Assembly: GCA_910576125.1 (NCBI GenBank)
Contig: CAJTHM010000006.1
Span: 124,001-188,000, forward strand
Reading direction: 5' to 3'
Length of the DNA: 64,000 nucleotides
Source: Lachnospiraceae bacterium
Lineage (GTDB): Bacteria; Bacillota; Clostridia; Lachnospirales; Lachnospiraceae
Part shown: piece after piece, positions 23,783 to 33,862 of the stretch
Numbering within the stretch: the stretch's first letter is position 1
How the letters are laid out: each line of letters starts with the position of its first letter
Made by a program: the position numbers and the translations under genes
The notes under the pieces: model-generated
The model's input: the letters and a program-made list of their open reading frames with translations, nothing else
What the model was told of the DNA's origin: nothing
Databases searched by the model: none

Positions 23783-25102
23783 TCATATGAAGATGGGATC
23801 ACTGAGGATGTATACCATAACCTTTTTGTGCGGCTGGGGACCGATGAATGCCTGCAGCAGAGTTTTTTCAAACACCGCTGCGCATCCCTTTCTGCCAGTG
23901 ATGCGCTTGCTTATGATTCCTCTACCATATCTACTTATTCTGGGAACCAGAATGAAGCCAGATATGGATTTAACAAGGCGCATGACGGTCTGAAAACAAT
24001 AAAACTGCTGACACTATATTCCATAGAGAGCAGACAGCCGGTTGCCTTTACAAAGCAGCCTGGAAATCTCCCGGATGTGACATCCATTACAAACGCAATA
24101 AACCAGCTTTCAGCACTGGGTGTGCACACAACGGAGATCATTACTGACAATGGTTATTATTCCGAGCAGAACTTCGCGGAACTGCTCCTTGCAGGGTTTG
24201 ATTTCATCACGCTTGCAAAAACCAGCGTCAAATGGATCAGGCCAGAAATAGATAAACAACGTGAAGCGCTTGACGGTTTCAAAAGCGTATGTCCGTTTGA
24301 TCCGTCTACCCATGGTGTTTCCGTTCTCCTCATGCATGATTTTGAGAAGAAACGCAAATATGCCAGCCATAAAAGCGGTGCGCAAAAGGGGGATGCCGAA
24401 ACCTTTGCACGCAGGATTTATCTCAATATATATTTTAACCATTCCAGACAGTCAGCAGATAAAGCCGCATTTGAGGCTGACCTGCTTGAACTCAAGACCC
24501 TGCTTGAATCCGGCACTCCTGTTAATGAATTATCGGATTTATCGCAGGCAAAGGTAAAGAAATACTTTTCCATCAAAAAATGGGGCGGCAAAACCGCTGT
24601 GGTTCCCAATAACAAAGCCATCGCAGACGCGAACAAATACCACGGTTACTTTGTCCTTGTGTCCAATAAGGAAAAAGATCCTTTTGAATGTCTGCGCAAG
24701 TACCGTAAAAGGGAGACGATAGAATCCTTTTTTGAAGCCGGGAAACAGCATGCTGACGGCAACAGGGTGAGGGTATGGAATACCGACACCCTTCGCGGCC
24801 GTATGTTTGTCCAGTTTGTGTCCCTCTGTTATTATGAGTACCTGAATGAAGAGATCCGGAAACTCAAAAAAAGCCTGGGCAAGGAAAACGGCGATGCAGC
24901 ACATGATACCAAAGCCGTGCTGAACAATGAATCCAGGTTGAAGTCATGGCTTTGCAATACCCCTCTATATCTACAGCTGCAATGGTTTGATACAGTGGAA
25001 AGCGTTGACATATCGGAAAAGCTCAAGAGCCGCAGATGGACTACGGAGATCACATCGCGCGATGAGCTTTATTTACAAAAACTTGGGGTGACTATCAGTT
25101 GA
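23783..25102 (+). pseudogene. IS1634-family transposase, 5' truncated
   Basis: A 439-codon frame without its own start; the frame is closed on the left by TAA at 23780-23782. It is the C-terminal two thirds or so of an IS1634/IS4-type DDE transposase. SASDALAYDSSTIST carries the first Asp, IITDNGYYSEQNF the second, and KYRKRETIESFFEAGK the catalytic Glu in a YREK-like block. The N-terminal DNA-binding part is absent and the upstream sequence is unrelated, so the element was cut at its 5' side. The rest is free of stops, suggesting a fairly recent event. Confidence 0.8.
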
Positions 25103-25586
25103 TGTTTTGAGTATATATTTTACAACTTTTAGGTTACGGAAGGATTCCCGGTCCGCAGATTCCATGATATCGTTCATTCTGCGTCCTCCCTATTAAGTTT
25201 GGCATCTCCCCCGCCAGTACCCGGACACGGGCAGAGTATTTCCGGCCGCGAAAGGAAAACATAGACAGGAATACAGATGGAGCAAAGGACAGTTCCTTTT
25301 CCAGGTCTTTGGGCAGGGGGATACGGGATGCCTGCGGGTGTACACCCGGTACGAAAGCAAAGCGAACACCGATGAGGGAGAGGATTCGGAAGCCGCTGTC
25401 TCGGGGTGGTCCGATGTGGCAGATTACATGGATGAACATATGATTTGACTTCCCGCATAAAACCATTTAGACCGTGAATCACGACACGACCAATGAACTG
25501 TAATCTTAAGGATTTGTTTATGGAAATGCAAAAGGGGTTGTGGTAGAATCAATAAATGAAAAAAGGAAAAGGCGGTCTTGTGGGAT
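25103..25586. other. Spacer with an unrecognised coding remnant
   Basis: No intact gene. Between about 25282 and 25447 the plus strand has a protein-like frame without a start, containing GQFLFQVFGQGDTGCL, VYTRYESKANTDEGEDSEA and WSDVADYMDEHM before a TGA. I do not recognise the family. The left part is probably the flank of the IS1634-type element. Confidence 0.4.
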
Positions 25587-26771
25587 ATGATGAAAAGTGC
25601 GAAAAAACGTATAAAAATCACCTGTTCATGCGCAATAATGGTTTTGCTGTTTTGTTCTGCCTGCGGCAATGCAGAAATGCCGTTTACAGCGGCAGAGGAG
25701 AAGCAGGGAAGCAGCCAGGCGGGCGACGAAGCGATGGGTGACGAAACTCCAGGCGACGGAACGCCGGGTGACGAAGCTCCGGGCGATGGAACGCCGGGTG
25801 ACGGAACGCCGGGTGACGGAACGCCGGGTGACGAAACTTCTGGCGACGAAGCGATGGGTGAAGAAACTCCAGGCGATGGAACGTCGGGTGACGAAGTTCC
25901 GGGGAATCAAAATACAGATGCTGCGCTCCGGAATAAACTGACATATTCAAATTTAGACAGTGAATCATCTATGGATGAAGTGCGGGATATCCTGACAAAA
26001 GCCGGTATTCAGGCAGATTATGTGGATGCTGTATTGAGCTGGGCGACAGACTATAATGACAGTATGAGGGAATGTCCGTCTTTTTCATTGGTGGGGGATT
26101 TTATGACAATAGACGGAATGACAGTTGATTATGGGGATTATCCTGCCATGTCCACACAATGGTATAAGCGCAATAATCGAAATTATCACGATGTTGTCTG
26201 CAGGATTGTGGCTTATGAGTTGAGCCAGGACAATATCTCGATAGGGAACGTGATCAAAGAAGAGGATTTTGATTGTTGGGACGAGAATACGGCATGGCTT
26301 TATACTGACGGCGATATTCTTTTCGGGCGGGAAGCCGTGGAGGGCGAGCATAAAGCGTATGTGCCTTTTCCGCTGATTGACTGGAGCAAGGATATGCAGG
26401 CAGAATATTTTACCCTGTTTGACCCGATTGGCATTACAGAGCAATGCAGTGAGCAGGAAATGTTTCAGGCCATTTTGGAAAAGTGGAACGGGCAGGAGAT
26501 TTCATTCAAGGAAAGCGCATTTTCTTTGATTACTTTTTGGACGCAAAGCGGTGACAGGATATGCGCTTCCCATGCTGCGGTTTTGATTGAAATGGATAAT
26601 GGGTATCTGCTGTTTGAAAAAACGAATCCGGAATCTCCCTATGCGGCAACAAAATTTTCTTCTACCGATGAAGTGAAGCAATATTTATATCGCATGATGG
26701 AATTGGACTACGCAAGATATGATGACCAAGTTGGGACTTATGTTATTTTGCGGAATGACAGGTTGCTTTAA
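25587..26771 (+). CDS. DUF4300-like lipoprotein with Gly-Asp-rich repeats
   Basis: A 394-residue secreted lipoprotein. ATG 25587 begins a basic N-terminus and hydrophobic helix ending LLFCSACGN, a plausible lipobox; an in-frame TTG at 25578 is an alternative. About 13 five-residue repeats of the type GDGTP/GDEAP (encoded by 15-bp units, roughly 25727-25915) form an acidic, probably unstructured spacer. The folded part, from LTYSNLDSESSMDEVRDILTKAG to the end, resembles the DUF4300 family of Firmicute lipoproteins (SWATDYNDSM, NYHDVVCRIVAYEL, FDCWDENTAWLYTDG). Function of that family is unknown. The repeat number is likely to vary between strains. Confidence 0.65.
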   Translation: MMKSAKKRIKITCSCAIMVLLFCSACGNAEMPFTAAEEKQGSSQAGDEAMGDETPGDGTPGDEAPGDGTPGDGTPGDGTPGDETSGDEAMGEETPGDGTSGDEVPGNQNTDAALRNKLTYSNLDSESSMDEVRDILTKAGIQADYVDAVLSWATDYNDSMRECPSFSLVGDFMTIDGMTVDYGDYPAMSTQWYKRNNRNYHDVVCRIVAYELSQDNISIGNVIKEEDFDCWDENTAWLYTDGDILFGREAVEGEHKAYVPFPLIDWSKDMQAEYFTLFDPIGITEQCSEQEMFQAILEKWNGQEISFKESAFSLITFWTQSGDRICASHAAVLIEMDNGYLLFEKTNPESPYAATKFSSTDEVKQYLYRMMELDYARYDDQVGTYVILRNDRLL

Positions 26772-26798
26772 CTTTCAGAATCCGTCTCGGGATTGGCT

Positions 26799-26900
26799 TA
26801 TACTGCTTAACGATTTCTCTTGCCGTGAAACCAGACTGCATAACGCTGACTGGTTCATTCGCATGATTACATTAGGCAGTATTCAGCGTTATGCAGTATA
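26799..26900. repeat. Hairpin-forming dispersed repeat, copy 2
   Basis: Inverted relative to copy 1 at 778-886. The same perfect 15-bp arms lie at 26835-26849 and 26883-26897. To its right, up to a TAA near 26996, the plus strand carries a stop-free frame (LQTLITQFEVPPRYWSRNNP) that may be the tail of a gene interrupted by the repeat. Confidence 0.7.
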
Positions 26901-27056
26901 AGATTTCAAGATAAGGGTTTGCAGACCCTGATCACGCAGTTTGAAGTGCCTCCCCGGTACTGGAGCCGGAATAATCCGACAGTAATTCAAGCATAAATCC
27001 TCCAAATGAAAGTAAACTCAGCCATAAATATTTTGTCCATTTTACTTCTTTAACCA

Positions 27057-28577
27057 TTATCCTTTCCTTATGAAATTCCGATTTTTCGCTTTTGGCAATT
27101 TATTTAATCGTTTCATTTTGGGAAGTATGAAACTCCCTAACAAATATAAATTGCACAGATATACAAATAGATTTCCGATATACGAATAAAGGGTAAAGCG
27201 TCCTTTCATAGCAACCTGTGCTGAGAATGTCTTTGTATCAGACTGAAAGTAATCGGCCTGTGCCAATACACAGCCCTTAACGTTTGAAACAATCGACATT
27301 CCGTTATTTGTATGTCTGATTATATTGCTTCCATTTTCAACCCCACGCACAATCGCTGTCTTTGCAGCTAATAATGTCATTTCTTTCCAATCCGAAGCTG
27401 GAACAATTAGTATATCTACATTATTTCTGCCTGCCTGCTGTATTGTAGACAAAAATGCCATATCAGAACATATAAACGGCGCAATTCTACCATATTCTGT
27501 ATCAAAACTTTTTAGCATTCCATCTCCTTTTTGGCACAATTCTCCGATGGAACGTCCATGCTTAAAATATTCTGATATCAGTTCTCCCTGTGGATTAAAT
27601 GCTGCCGTTTTATTTTCCTTTAAGTCCTCGTAAGGGGTTTTCACCAGTAATGAAACAATCAAATAAATCTCTTCCTGTTTCGCCATATCCGACGCCCGCT
27701 GCAGAAGCATATCCTCATCTTGTTTTAAAACCGCTCCATTCAATTCCGACCAAAAAACAATCTTTGCACCTGCCTGTGCTTCCAACTCTGTTTTCAGGAA
27801 AAGTTCATCAGCTACTGATGCTAGTTTATTCCTTGTATTGGTAAAGTTTTCATCAGTAAATGTATTGGTATAAAATGTAGAATATACATCTTTATCATTA
27901 TTTAACAGCTCTGAAATCGGAACGGTTACCCCAGCGATCCTGACACTTTTATCTGAATTTCCTGCAAAATGATACATAACAACTCCATAGACAAATACCA
28001 GGCAAATTACAGAACCATATACGATTATGTATTTCCTGATGTATTCTTTTTTGCTTTTATTGTTCCAAATCCATATAACCATTGCCGCCGTCCAATACAT
28101 TAAAAAGGTGATTCCGTAAATCCCTGTTACCGTTACTATTTGTAGCAGGTATAGATTTTGGTATTGTGTATAAGCGTCAGACAACCCGCCCAAAATAGGA
28201 TATACCAAATACATGATATATTCTATTGATACCATTATACTTGCAAAAATAACAGTATCTTGAAATCTCATTTTTGATTTAGACCAATAGATATATGGTA
28301 GAATTTTCAGAAAAGCTATCAAAAAAGCTGCCACGATACATATTTTTATATCCATTCCGATGGCTTTTTCAAACTGGAAAACAAACCCGATGGCATATAT
28401 TGAGCCAATTATAAGATATGCTTTTCGGGTATGATTGAGAGAAAGCATATGCAAAAACAAAATTGGATAAATCCATGCAAAAATCGGGATACACCATTCT
28501 CCATTGGACATTACAAAAATTAAAAAAGTTAAGATTATGAAAACTGCAAATCGGTTATTTTTCAAAAGATTTTTCAT
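27057..28577 (-). CDS. Apolipoprotein N-acyltransferase-like membrane carbon-nitrogen hydrolase
   Basis: A 506-residue protein with six to eight N-terminal helices, a nitrilase-fold domain and a final helix, the architecture of Lnt. ATG 28577 has AAGGAG upstream. The catalytic triad of the nitrilase superfamily is visible: Glu in KIVFWSELNGAV, Lys in EYFKHGRSIGEL, Cys in IAPFICSDMAFLS. Classical Lnt is a Proteobacterial enzyme; low-GC Gram-positives use other N-acylation systems, and related Clostridial proteins have not been assigned a substrate that I know of. The gene is strikingly AT-rich compared with the housekeeping genes, consistent with transfer. Confidence 0.75.
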   Translation of the reverse strand: MKNLLKNNRFAVFIILTFLIFVMSNGEWCIPIFAWIYPILFLHMLSLNHTRKAYLIIGSIYAIGFVFQFEKAIGMDIKICIVAAFLIAFLKILPYIYWSKSKMRFQDTVIFASIMVSIEYIMYLVYPILGGLSDAYTQYQNLYLLQIVTVTGIYGITFLMYWTAAMVIWIWNNKSKKEYIRKYIIVYGSVICLVFVYGVVMYHFAGNSDKSVRIAGVTVPISELLNNDKDVYSTFYTNTFTDENFTNTRNKLASVADELFLKTELEAQAGAKIVFWSELNGAVLKQDEDMLLQRASDMAKQEEIYLIVSLLVKTPYEDLKENKTAAFNPQGELISEYFKHGRSIGELCQKGDGMLKSFDTEYGRIAPFICSDMAFLSTIQQAGRNNVDILIVPASDWKEMTLLAAKTAIVRGVENGSNIIRHTNNGMSIVSNVKGCVLAQADYFQSDTKTFSAQVAMKGRFTLYSYIGNLFVYLCNLYLLGSFILPKMKRLNKLPKAKNRNFIRKG

Positions 28578-28733
28578 TGCCAAACTCCTTTATTATTAAA
28601 AATATAATACTTCATTCCTCCCAGTCGTTCCTCCAATTGAATGGCTAAACTTGAAGTCGGCTCAATTATCATAGTAAAATACAACGGCATTGTCCAATGC
28701 TTATGTGGGATTGCTGCGAGGTGGTTCATTCCT

Positions 28734-29810
28734 CTAATGAGCTGCCTGGTAATCGAGCACAAAAGCATCGATATCGGAATAATGTTTTGCCTGCAGCCCC
28801 GCTTTTTTGTATTCGTTCAGATATTCGCTCAAAATACCGTCGAACCCTGCGGCCGTCTTGCGCAAGTCTTCCGGATTGTATGCTCCCAGCACGTCATATC
28901 TGTCAATCGCCGCTTCGCTGTGGATTTCATCGAACATTGCCTTTGCGCTGACCAGGCTCATAAATGCAAGATGCCGGTTGCCTGCTTCCGCTGCCGCATG
29001 CATCTTATTCCGCCAATTTGAGTACATTTCTTCGTAAGTGCCGCCAAGTTCATCTGAGGATGACGGTTTCTTCCGGAGTGCAATGGTTTCTTTCACATGG
29101 TGGAACGCGGCCATGGTTTCTTTCATCAGCGCGGACAAATGGGTGCGCACTGATGTCATGGATGTGGCCGAGAGGACAGCATCTATCAAGCCGCAAAGAT
29201 TTTCCGGCCGATTTTCCATGGCGTTCAGCTCCTCATAAGCCCGTTTTACGCCGTAACGGAAATACCGTTTATTTAACATTGCAATCGCGTTTTCGACATA
29301 ATAAATGACCCTGCCCGCCCCGTCCAGCACATCAGACTGCTGCTCCGAAATCATGGCCAATGTGTAATAATGCTCCGCCTCTTTTAATAGCTTCTCTGCT
29401 TTCGTATAGTCTTCCTCAGAGAAAGGGGCCGTCAAAATGCCGCTGGCCTTTTTCCGCAGATTCTCCAGCCGTTCTCGGTACTTCTCGTCTGCGCAATAGA
29501 CGATTTTGGCATCCATCAGCTTGGAAATATTGGGGTGTTCATATTCGGCGTCTTTCTGCAGACGTTCCCAGGTGGTACAGTAGATGTCATGTCCGACCTG
29601 TAAGTCGTCCTGGATAAAGGTACAACCCAATTGCCAGCCTCTGTCATCGTTGATCAGGATGAGCAGGTCCAAATCCGACCTCTCATAATAGTCCCCCGTC
29701 ATAAAGGAACCGTTTATCCCTATCAAAGCCAGCGCGCCCGGACACGCAATAGCTGCTTTTTTTATGACTGCATCGATTATCTTCTGGTTTCTTTCCTCTA
29801 AATGGTTCAC
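28734..29810 (-). CDS. Nucleotidyltransferase-domain protein
   Basis: A 358-residue cytosolic protein with a GTG start at 29810, supported by AGGAG 8 bases upstream. The N-terminal nucleotidyltransferase fold shows the hG-S...DxD signature: ALIGINGSFMTGDYYERSDLDLLI, with a third acidic residue probably in VGHDIYCTTWE. The rest is helical (SEEDYTKAEKLLKEAEHYYTLAMI, VIYYVENAIAMLNKRYFRYG) and resembles the helical partner of aminoglycoside-type or kanamycin-type nucleotidyltransferases. It may modify a small molecule or be an orphan metabolic enzyme; I see no adjacent antitoxin. It sits in the AT-rich accessory block. Confidence 0.7.
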   Translation of the reverse strand: MNHLEERNQKIIDAVIKKAAIACPGALALIGINGSFMTGDYYERSDLDLLILINDDRGWQLGCTFIQDDLQVGHDIYCTTWERLQKDAEYEHPNISKLMDAKIVYCADEKYRERLENLRKKASGILTAPFSEEDYTKAEKLLKEAEHYYTLAMISEQQSDVLDGAGRVIYYVENAIAMLNKRYFRYGVKRAYEELNAMENRPENLCGLIDAVLSATSMTSVRTHLSALMKETMAAFHHVKETIALRKKPSSSDELGGTYEEMYSNWRNKMHAAAEAGNRHLAFMSLVSAKAMFDEIHSEAAIDRYDVLGAYNPEDLRKTAAGFDGILSEYLNEYKKAGLQAKHYSDIDAFVLDYQAAH

Positions 29811-30101
29811 TCCGTTATCTCCTGGCTATGATATTTGTTGTTTCCATTCATTTTAGCAAAGGCAGAAGACAAGCGCAAGGAGTAATTTGCTATAGTATGT
29901 TTTCGATGTTTTCCATGTTTGTAATCGTTTCGATTGTTTTCGGTAGCAGAGCTCTGTGGAGTTCTACATCGCGTAGCGAAAACTATGCTCTTTCAGCTCA
30001 GGAGAAAATGTGCTACAATAGGAAAGGGCATCCTCTGCGCCGCATTCGGTTTGTTTCCTGGAGGATGAGGTTTAGATGCCGGAAAAAGGAGGGAGCACAG
30101 T

Positions 30102-30977
30102 ATGGAAATTTTAGTAGTGGGCGGTACAAAGTATTTTGGAATTCCGATGGTACAGAAATTGATAGAGCAGGGGCATAGAATTACTCTTGCGACCAGGCAG
30201 ACAGCACAGGATTGTTTTGGTGAACAAGTGGAAAGAATTAAAATTGAAAGAACCAACCCTGAATCGTTAAAAAATGCCTTTTCCGGAAGAAGATTCGATG
30301 TTGTGATTGACAAGTTAGGTTATTGCTCCAATGACATGAAATATATGATGGATGCAGTTTGCTTCAATAAGTATATATACATGTCTAGTACTGCGGTTTA
30401 TCAGCCCAAAGTGGTAGATACTCGAGAAGAATTATTCGATGGATTACATAAGGAACTTGTCTGGTGCAATAGGACTGATTTTTCTTATGATGAAATTAAG
30501 AGACAGGCTGAATGCGCATTATGGCAAGAGTATAGAGATAGAAACTGGATTGCGGTCAGATATCCGTTTGTCACAAGCAAAGATGACTATACAAAAAGGC
30601 TATTGTTCTACATCGAACATGCGATGAAAGGCATGCCTATGAATATTGACAATGTGGATAGCCGGATGAGCTTGATTCATGCAAAGGAAGCAGGTGAGTT
30701 TTTGGCATATCTTGTGGACATAGACGTTCAGGGAGCAATCAATGGGTGCTCTGATAATACTGTGTCTATCAGAGAGATTCTTGATTATGTGGAAACTAAG
30801 ACAGGAAAAAAGGCGATTATCAATTCATCTGGTGATGCTGCTCCATATAATGGGGAACCAAGCCACAGCATTAACACTGATAAAGCGAAAGGGTTGGGTT
30901 ACCAATTCTCAAATCTGAATGATTGGTTGTGGAATTTGGTAGACTATTATATCGGTATAACAACTATAAATGTGTGA
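30102..30977 (+). CDS. NAD-dependent epimerase/dehydratase family protein
   Basis: A 291-residue extended short-chain dehydrogenase. AAAGGAGGGAG at 30085-30095 precedes the ATG at 30102. The dinucleotide-binding start is MEILVVGGTKYFGIPMVQKL. The catalytic region carries YMSSTAVY (Ser) and, further on, FSYDEIKRQAE, where Tyr and Lys form a slightly altered YxxxK. C-terminal blocks RMSLIHAKEAGEFLAYLVD and INGCSDNTVSIREILDYVE are typical of isoflavone-reductase/epimerase-like relatives. The substrate is not apparent and no sugar-nucleotide pathway is encoded nearby. AT-rich like its left neighbours. Confidence 0.8.
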   Translation: MEILVVGGTKYFGIPMVQKLIEQGHRITLATRQTAQDCFGEQVERIKIERTNPESLKNAFSGRRFDVVIDKLGYCSNDMKYMMDAVCFNKYIYMSSTAVYQPKVVDTREELFDGLHKELVWCNRTDFSYDEIKRQAECALWQEYRDRNWIAVRYPFVTSKDDYTKRLLFYIEHAMKGMPMNIDNVDSRMSLIHAKEAGEFLAYLVDIDVQGAINGCSDNTVSIREILDYVETKTGKKAIINSSGDAAPYNGEPSHSINTDKAKGLGYQFSNLNDWLWNLVDYYIGITTINV

Positions 30978-31072
30978 TGGGACATCTATGTGCAAGTTTA
31001 GAGGTAGGAACTGTCGTAAAATTGCAGACAATTCCTTGGTAACAGCTAAATCATCATGTTGGGAGGAAATTT

Positions 31073-31911
31073 ATGGCAAGGACAGTCGGCATCGGACATC
31101 AGGATTTCGAGACAGTCATCACAAAAGGCATCTTTTATATAGACAAGACCAGTTTCATCAAAGAATGGTGGGAAAACGAGGACAGCGTGACCCTGATTGC
31201 CCGCCCCCGGCGCTTTGGCAAGACGCTGAACATGAGCATGGTGGAGAAGTTCTTTTCCATAGATTTTGCGGGGAAAGGGGAACTGTTCGAAGGCCTTGCC
31301 ATCTGGCAGGAAAAATCCCCGGATGGGGATTACAGGTACAGGCGCCTTCAGGGAACCTGCCCTGTCGTCAGCCTTTCTTTTGCAAAGGTGAAAGCGGGCA
31401 CGTTACAACAGCCTTGTGGGGAAGCTGATCCGGGAGGGCAACGAATATCTATATGAACAGGGTGGCCCTGCAGAGCTTCAGCTATTTCGACACCGGGAAC
31501 AGGCCTTCCGGGGAGGAGCCGGAACGCTTCTACCATGGATTTGTCTTAGGGCTGATGGTGGAACTGACGGACAGGTATGTGCTGACTTCCAACCGGGAGA
31601 GCGGGTTTGGCAGGTACGATGTGATGCTGGAGCCCAGGCAGTATAAGGACGGGAATCTGGAGGAGGATGCGAAAATAAATAGTGAAAACGGAAATGCGAT
31701 AATAAATAATCGTAATAGAAATGCTATTATTATCGAGTTTAAGGTACAGGATTCGGAGGAGAAGAGCCTTGCGGATACTGTGGCGGCTGCGCTGAAGCAG
31801 ATTGACCGCATGCAGTATGTGGCATCTCTGGAGGCAAAGGGGATTCCCGCGGAGCGGATTCGGAAGTACGGTTTTGCTTTCCGGGGAAAGGAAGTGCTGA
31901 TAGGGTCGTGA
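31073..31911 (+). pseudogene. AAA-ATPase-like/DUF1703 gene with internal deletions
   Basis: The 5' part from ATG 31073 (GGGAGG just upstream) is the P-loop start of the family: TVGIGHQDFETVITKGIFYIDKT, then LIARPRRFGKTLNMSM. After VVSLSFAKVKAG the frame fails. A short [11 protein letters not shown] piece survives in another frame, and from about 31444 a third frame resumes with [32 protein letters not shown] and [11 protein letters not shown]. Compared with the copy at 1-759, roughly 100 residues between LIREGN and the MNRVAL block are gone, plus another gap before. The nuclease-like end is intact but the gene cannot make one protein. Confidence 0.8.
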
Positions 31912-31995
31912 GTGTGGATGCTGTCGCGATAAGTCGAAAAAGCAGCCCCGGAAATGAGTAGCGGTACCGCGCAGGGCATGTGGGGAGGTTTTTTG

Positions 31996-33663
31996 ATGAT
32001 ATTACCAAAAGTATTGCAATCTCTGCAAGATGTACATATAATCATACAAAGGTGGGTAGACCATTTCCTGCCAAACCAGGAAAAACGCCAGGCGCGGGAA
32101 ATCCTGCGGCTTATCTGCCAGAAATACCATGAGGAAGAGACAGGGACAGAAAGCGGAACAGACGCGTCAAAGAGGAATCTGCCAGGGAAGCGAAAACGAT
32201 TTCTGTACATCTTATGGGAAGAGTGGAAAGAGCGCAAATGGCTGTCCGTTATCTGCCACCCGGTTTTTCTGCAAAGGCAGTACAGCCCGGAAGTCCTGGC
32301 AGGTCTCTGCGGCTTTTTGCAGGAAGAAAGCCAGGTTCGTCCGGAGGGGATAGGGCAGGATCTGTATTTTGCCCTGTGCATGGCATATGGATTTTTCACG
32401 GATGGCGATGGTACGGCGGACGGTGAAGCGGCTGCTGACAGGCAGGCGAAGCTGGCGGCATCGCCTGGGGCGGAAAGCGAGTATGACCGTATGAAAGGGC
32501 TGCTTGCCGCACACCCCAGTCAACGGGAGTATGTGCAGGATCTCCAGTGCTGGCCTGATTTGATAGAAGAGCGCCGTTTCTTTTCTTTCTGCCGGGAAGC
32601 ATGCTGTCTCTGGCAGGGCACGGGGAATCAGGAACAGCAGGCCGCCTTCGGGGAGGGCTTTCCGGACATGGCGGAGCAATGGCTGCTGATGTCCTCCCTC
32701 CCCAAGTCCGATACGGAATTCGTCTTCCGTAACCTCTGCCACCTGCCACAGCCTCTATTTTCACGGCAGCTGGCGGCGAAAATGCAGGAATACACCCATC
32801 TGTGCCGGGAGCGGCAGGAATTTTTCCAGGCGTTCGTGGACGCGCTGGATCATATGGGAGATGGGCGTTCTGTCCATGAATGCGGATATGTGCCGCTTAT
32901 GCAGCGCTTCAGCGCCCTGAAGGCACGATATGGTTCGGCGGGGAGCTGGAAAAAGCATCTGTGCAGCCGCAGTTTCCAGAACGCATTCCGTGACTGGGTG
33001 CTGCACCCGCGCCATGACGGCTATGTCAGCCCCTGGGACAGGTATCTGGAATACTATGGGTGGCGGGAGGTGCGCAGCCAGTTCGACGGCAGTTCGCCTT
33101 TTGAGGAAGAGCTGCTTGCGTGGCTTACGACCGACCTGTACTTCACAGAGTACGAGAAACGTTACCAAAAGGAGTCGGCCTGGAAGGAGCAGCAGATAGA
33201 AAAGGCCTATTTCCGTGAACTGTTCCCCTTGCCGGAACGAAGCGAAGGAAAGCTTGAGGTGCTCCGCAAGGTAGAGCAGGGGAAGCCAATCGACGCAAAG
33301 AAGGCGTCGGAAGCCCTCAGCGAACTGTACGCATATGATGAAACGGCGCTGCGCCGCCTGACGCAGGCCACCAATGCCATGGTGCGATTCAATTTCCTCC
33401 TGGGCGCGCCAAAGGACAGGGGAGACGCGGCATGGGGAGACGCGGTCTGCTTCCTGGAGGATGAGGTCCTGATCTACCGCAGGGAGGAAGACGGGACCTG
33501 CCGCATGAGCCACACCGCTTTTTTTGACCTGATTGCTCACATTGTGGACAGCAAGGCGGACTGCCACATGACGCATAAGAAGTCTTTCTATAACGATGAA
33601 TTTATGGATACGGTCTGCAGAAATATGTACCTGTACGAATGCTATATATCCGGCATGAAATGA
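31996..33663 (+). CDS. Large hypothetical protein
   Basis: A 555-residue hydrophilic protein I cannot assign to a family with confidence. ATG 31996 is chosen because GGGGAGG lies at 31982-31988; the frame opens at 31954. The protein is helix-rich, with many Trp and Cys (FFSFCREACCLWQG). It has no signal peptide or membrane helix, and a more conserved-looking C-terminal third (YFRELFPLPERSEGKLEVLRK, ETALRRLTQATNAMVRFNFLLG, SFYNDEFMDTVCRNMYLYEC). Similar proteins in related gut Clostridia may carry an N-terminal J domain, from memory; none is visible here. It follows a DUF1703 remnant, and no operon partner is evident. Confidence 0.55.
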   Translation: MILPKVLQSLQDVHIIIQRWVDHFLPNQEKRQAREILRLICQKYHEEETGTESGTDASKRNLPGKRKRFLYILWEEWKERKWLSVICHPVFLQRQYSPEVLAGLCGFLQEESQVRPEGIGQDLYFALCMAYGFFTDGDGTADGEAAADRQAKLAASPGAESEYDRMKGLLAAHPSQREYVQDLQCWPDLIEERRFFSFCREACCLWQGTGNQEQQAAFGEGFPDMAEQWLLMSSLPKSDTEFVFRNLCHLPQPLFSRQLAAKMQEYTHLCRERQEFFQAFVDALDHMGDGRSVHECGYVPLMQRFSALKARYGSAGSWKKHLCSRSFQNAFRDWVLHPRHDGYVSPWDRYLEYYGWREVRSQFDGSSPFEEELLAWLTTDLYFTEYEKRYQKESAWKEQQIEKAYFRELFPLPERSEGKLEVLRKVEQGKPIDAKKASEALSELYAYDETALRRLTQATNAMVRFNFLLGAPKDRGDAAWGDAVCFLEDEVLIYRREEDGTCRMSHTAFFDLIAHIVDSKADCHMTHKKSFYNDEFMDTVCRNMYLYECYISGMK

Positions 33664-33862
33664 CGCAGGAAGGAAGAGATTTCTTATGGTGCCACAGGAG
33701 TGTATATACGTTAAAACAACTATATAAATTCGAACAACAGAAAGGAACCGACATACCGATTGCTCCATCATTATACAGCTTAAGCAACAAGATGGGTAAT
33801 TCCTTACTGGCTGTAAGGGTTATTAACCATAAATATATTGTAGTAGAAAGGAAGTCAATGAT

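Noticed and set aside
25727..25915. Possible CRISPR array in the 15-bp repeats
   Set aside because: Units are contiguous, in frame and without spacers; they encode a Gly-Asp linker.
28641..29021. Plus-strand frame opposite the nucleotidyltransferase gene
   Set aside because: Cysteine-rich shadow with no start signal.
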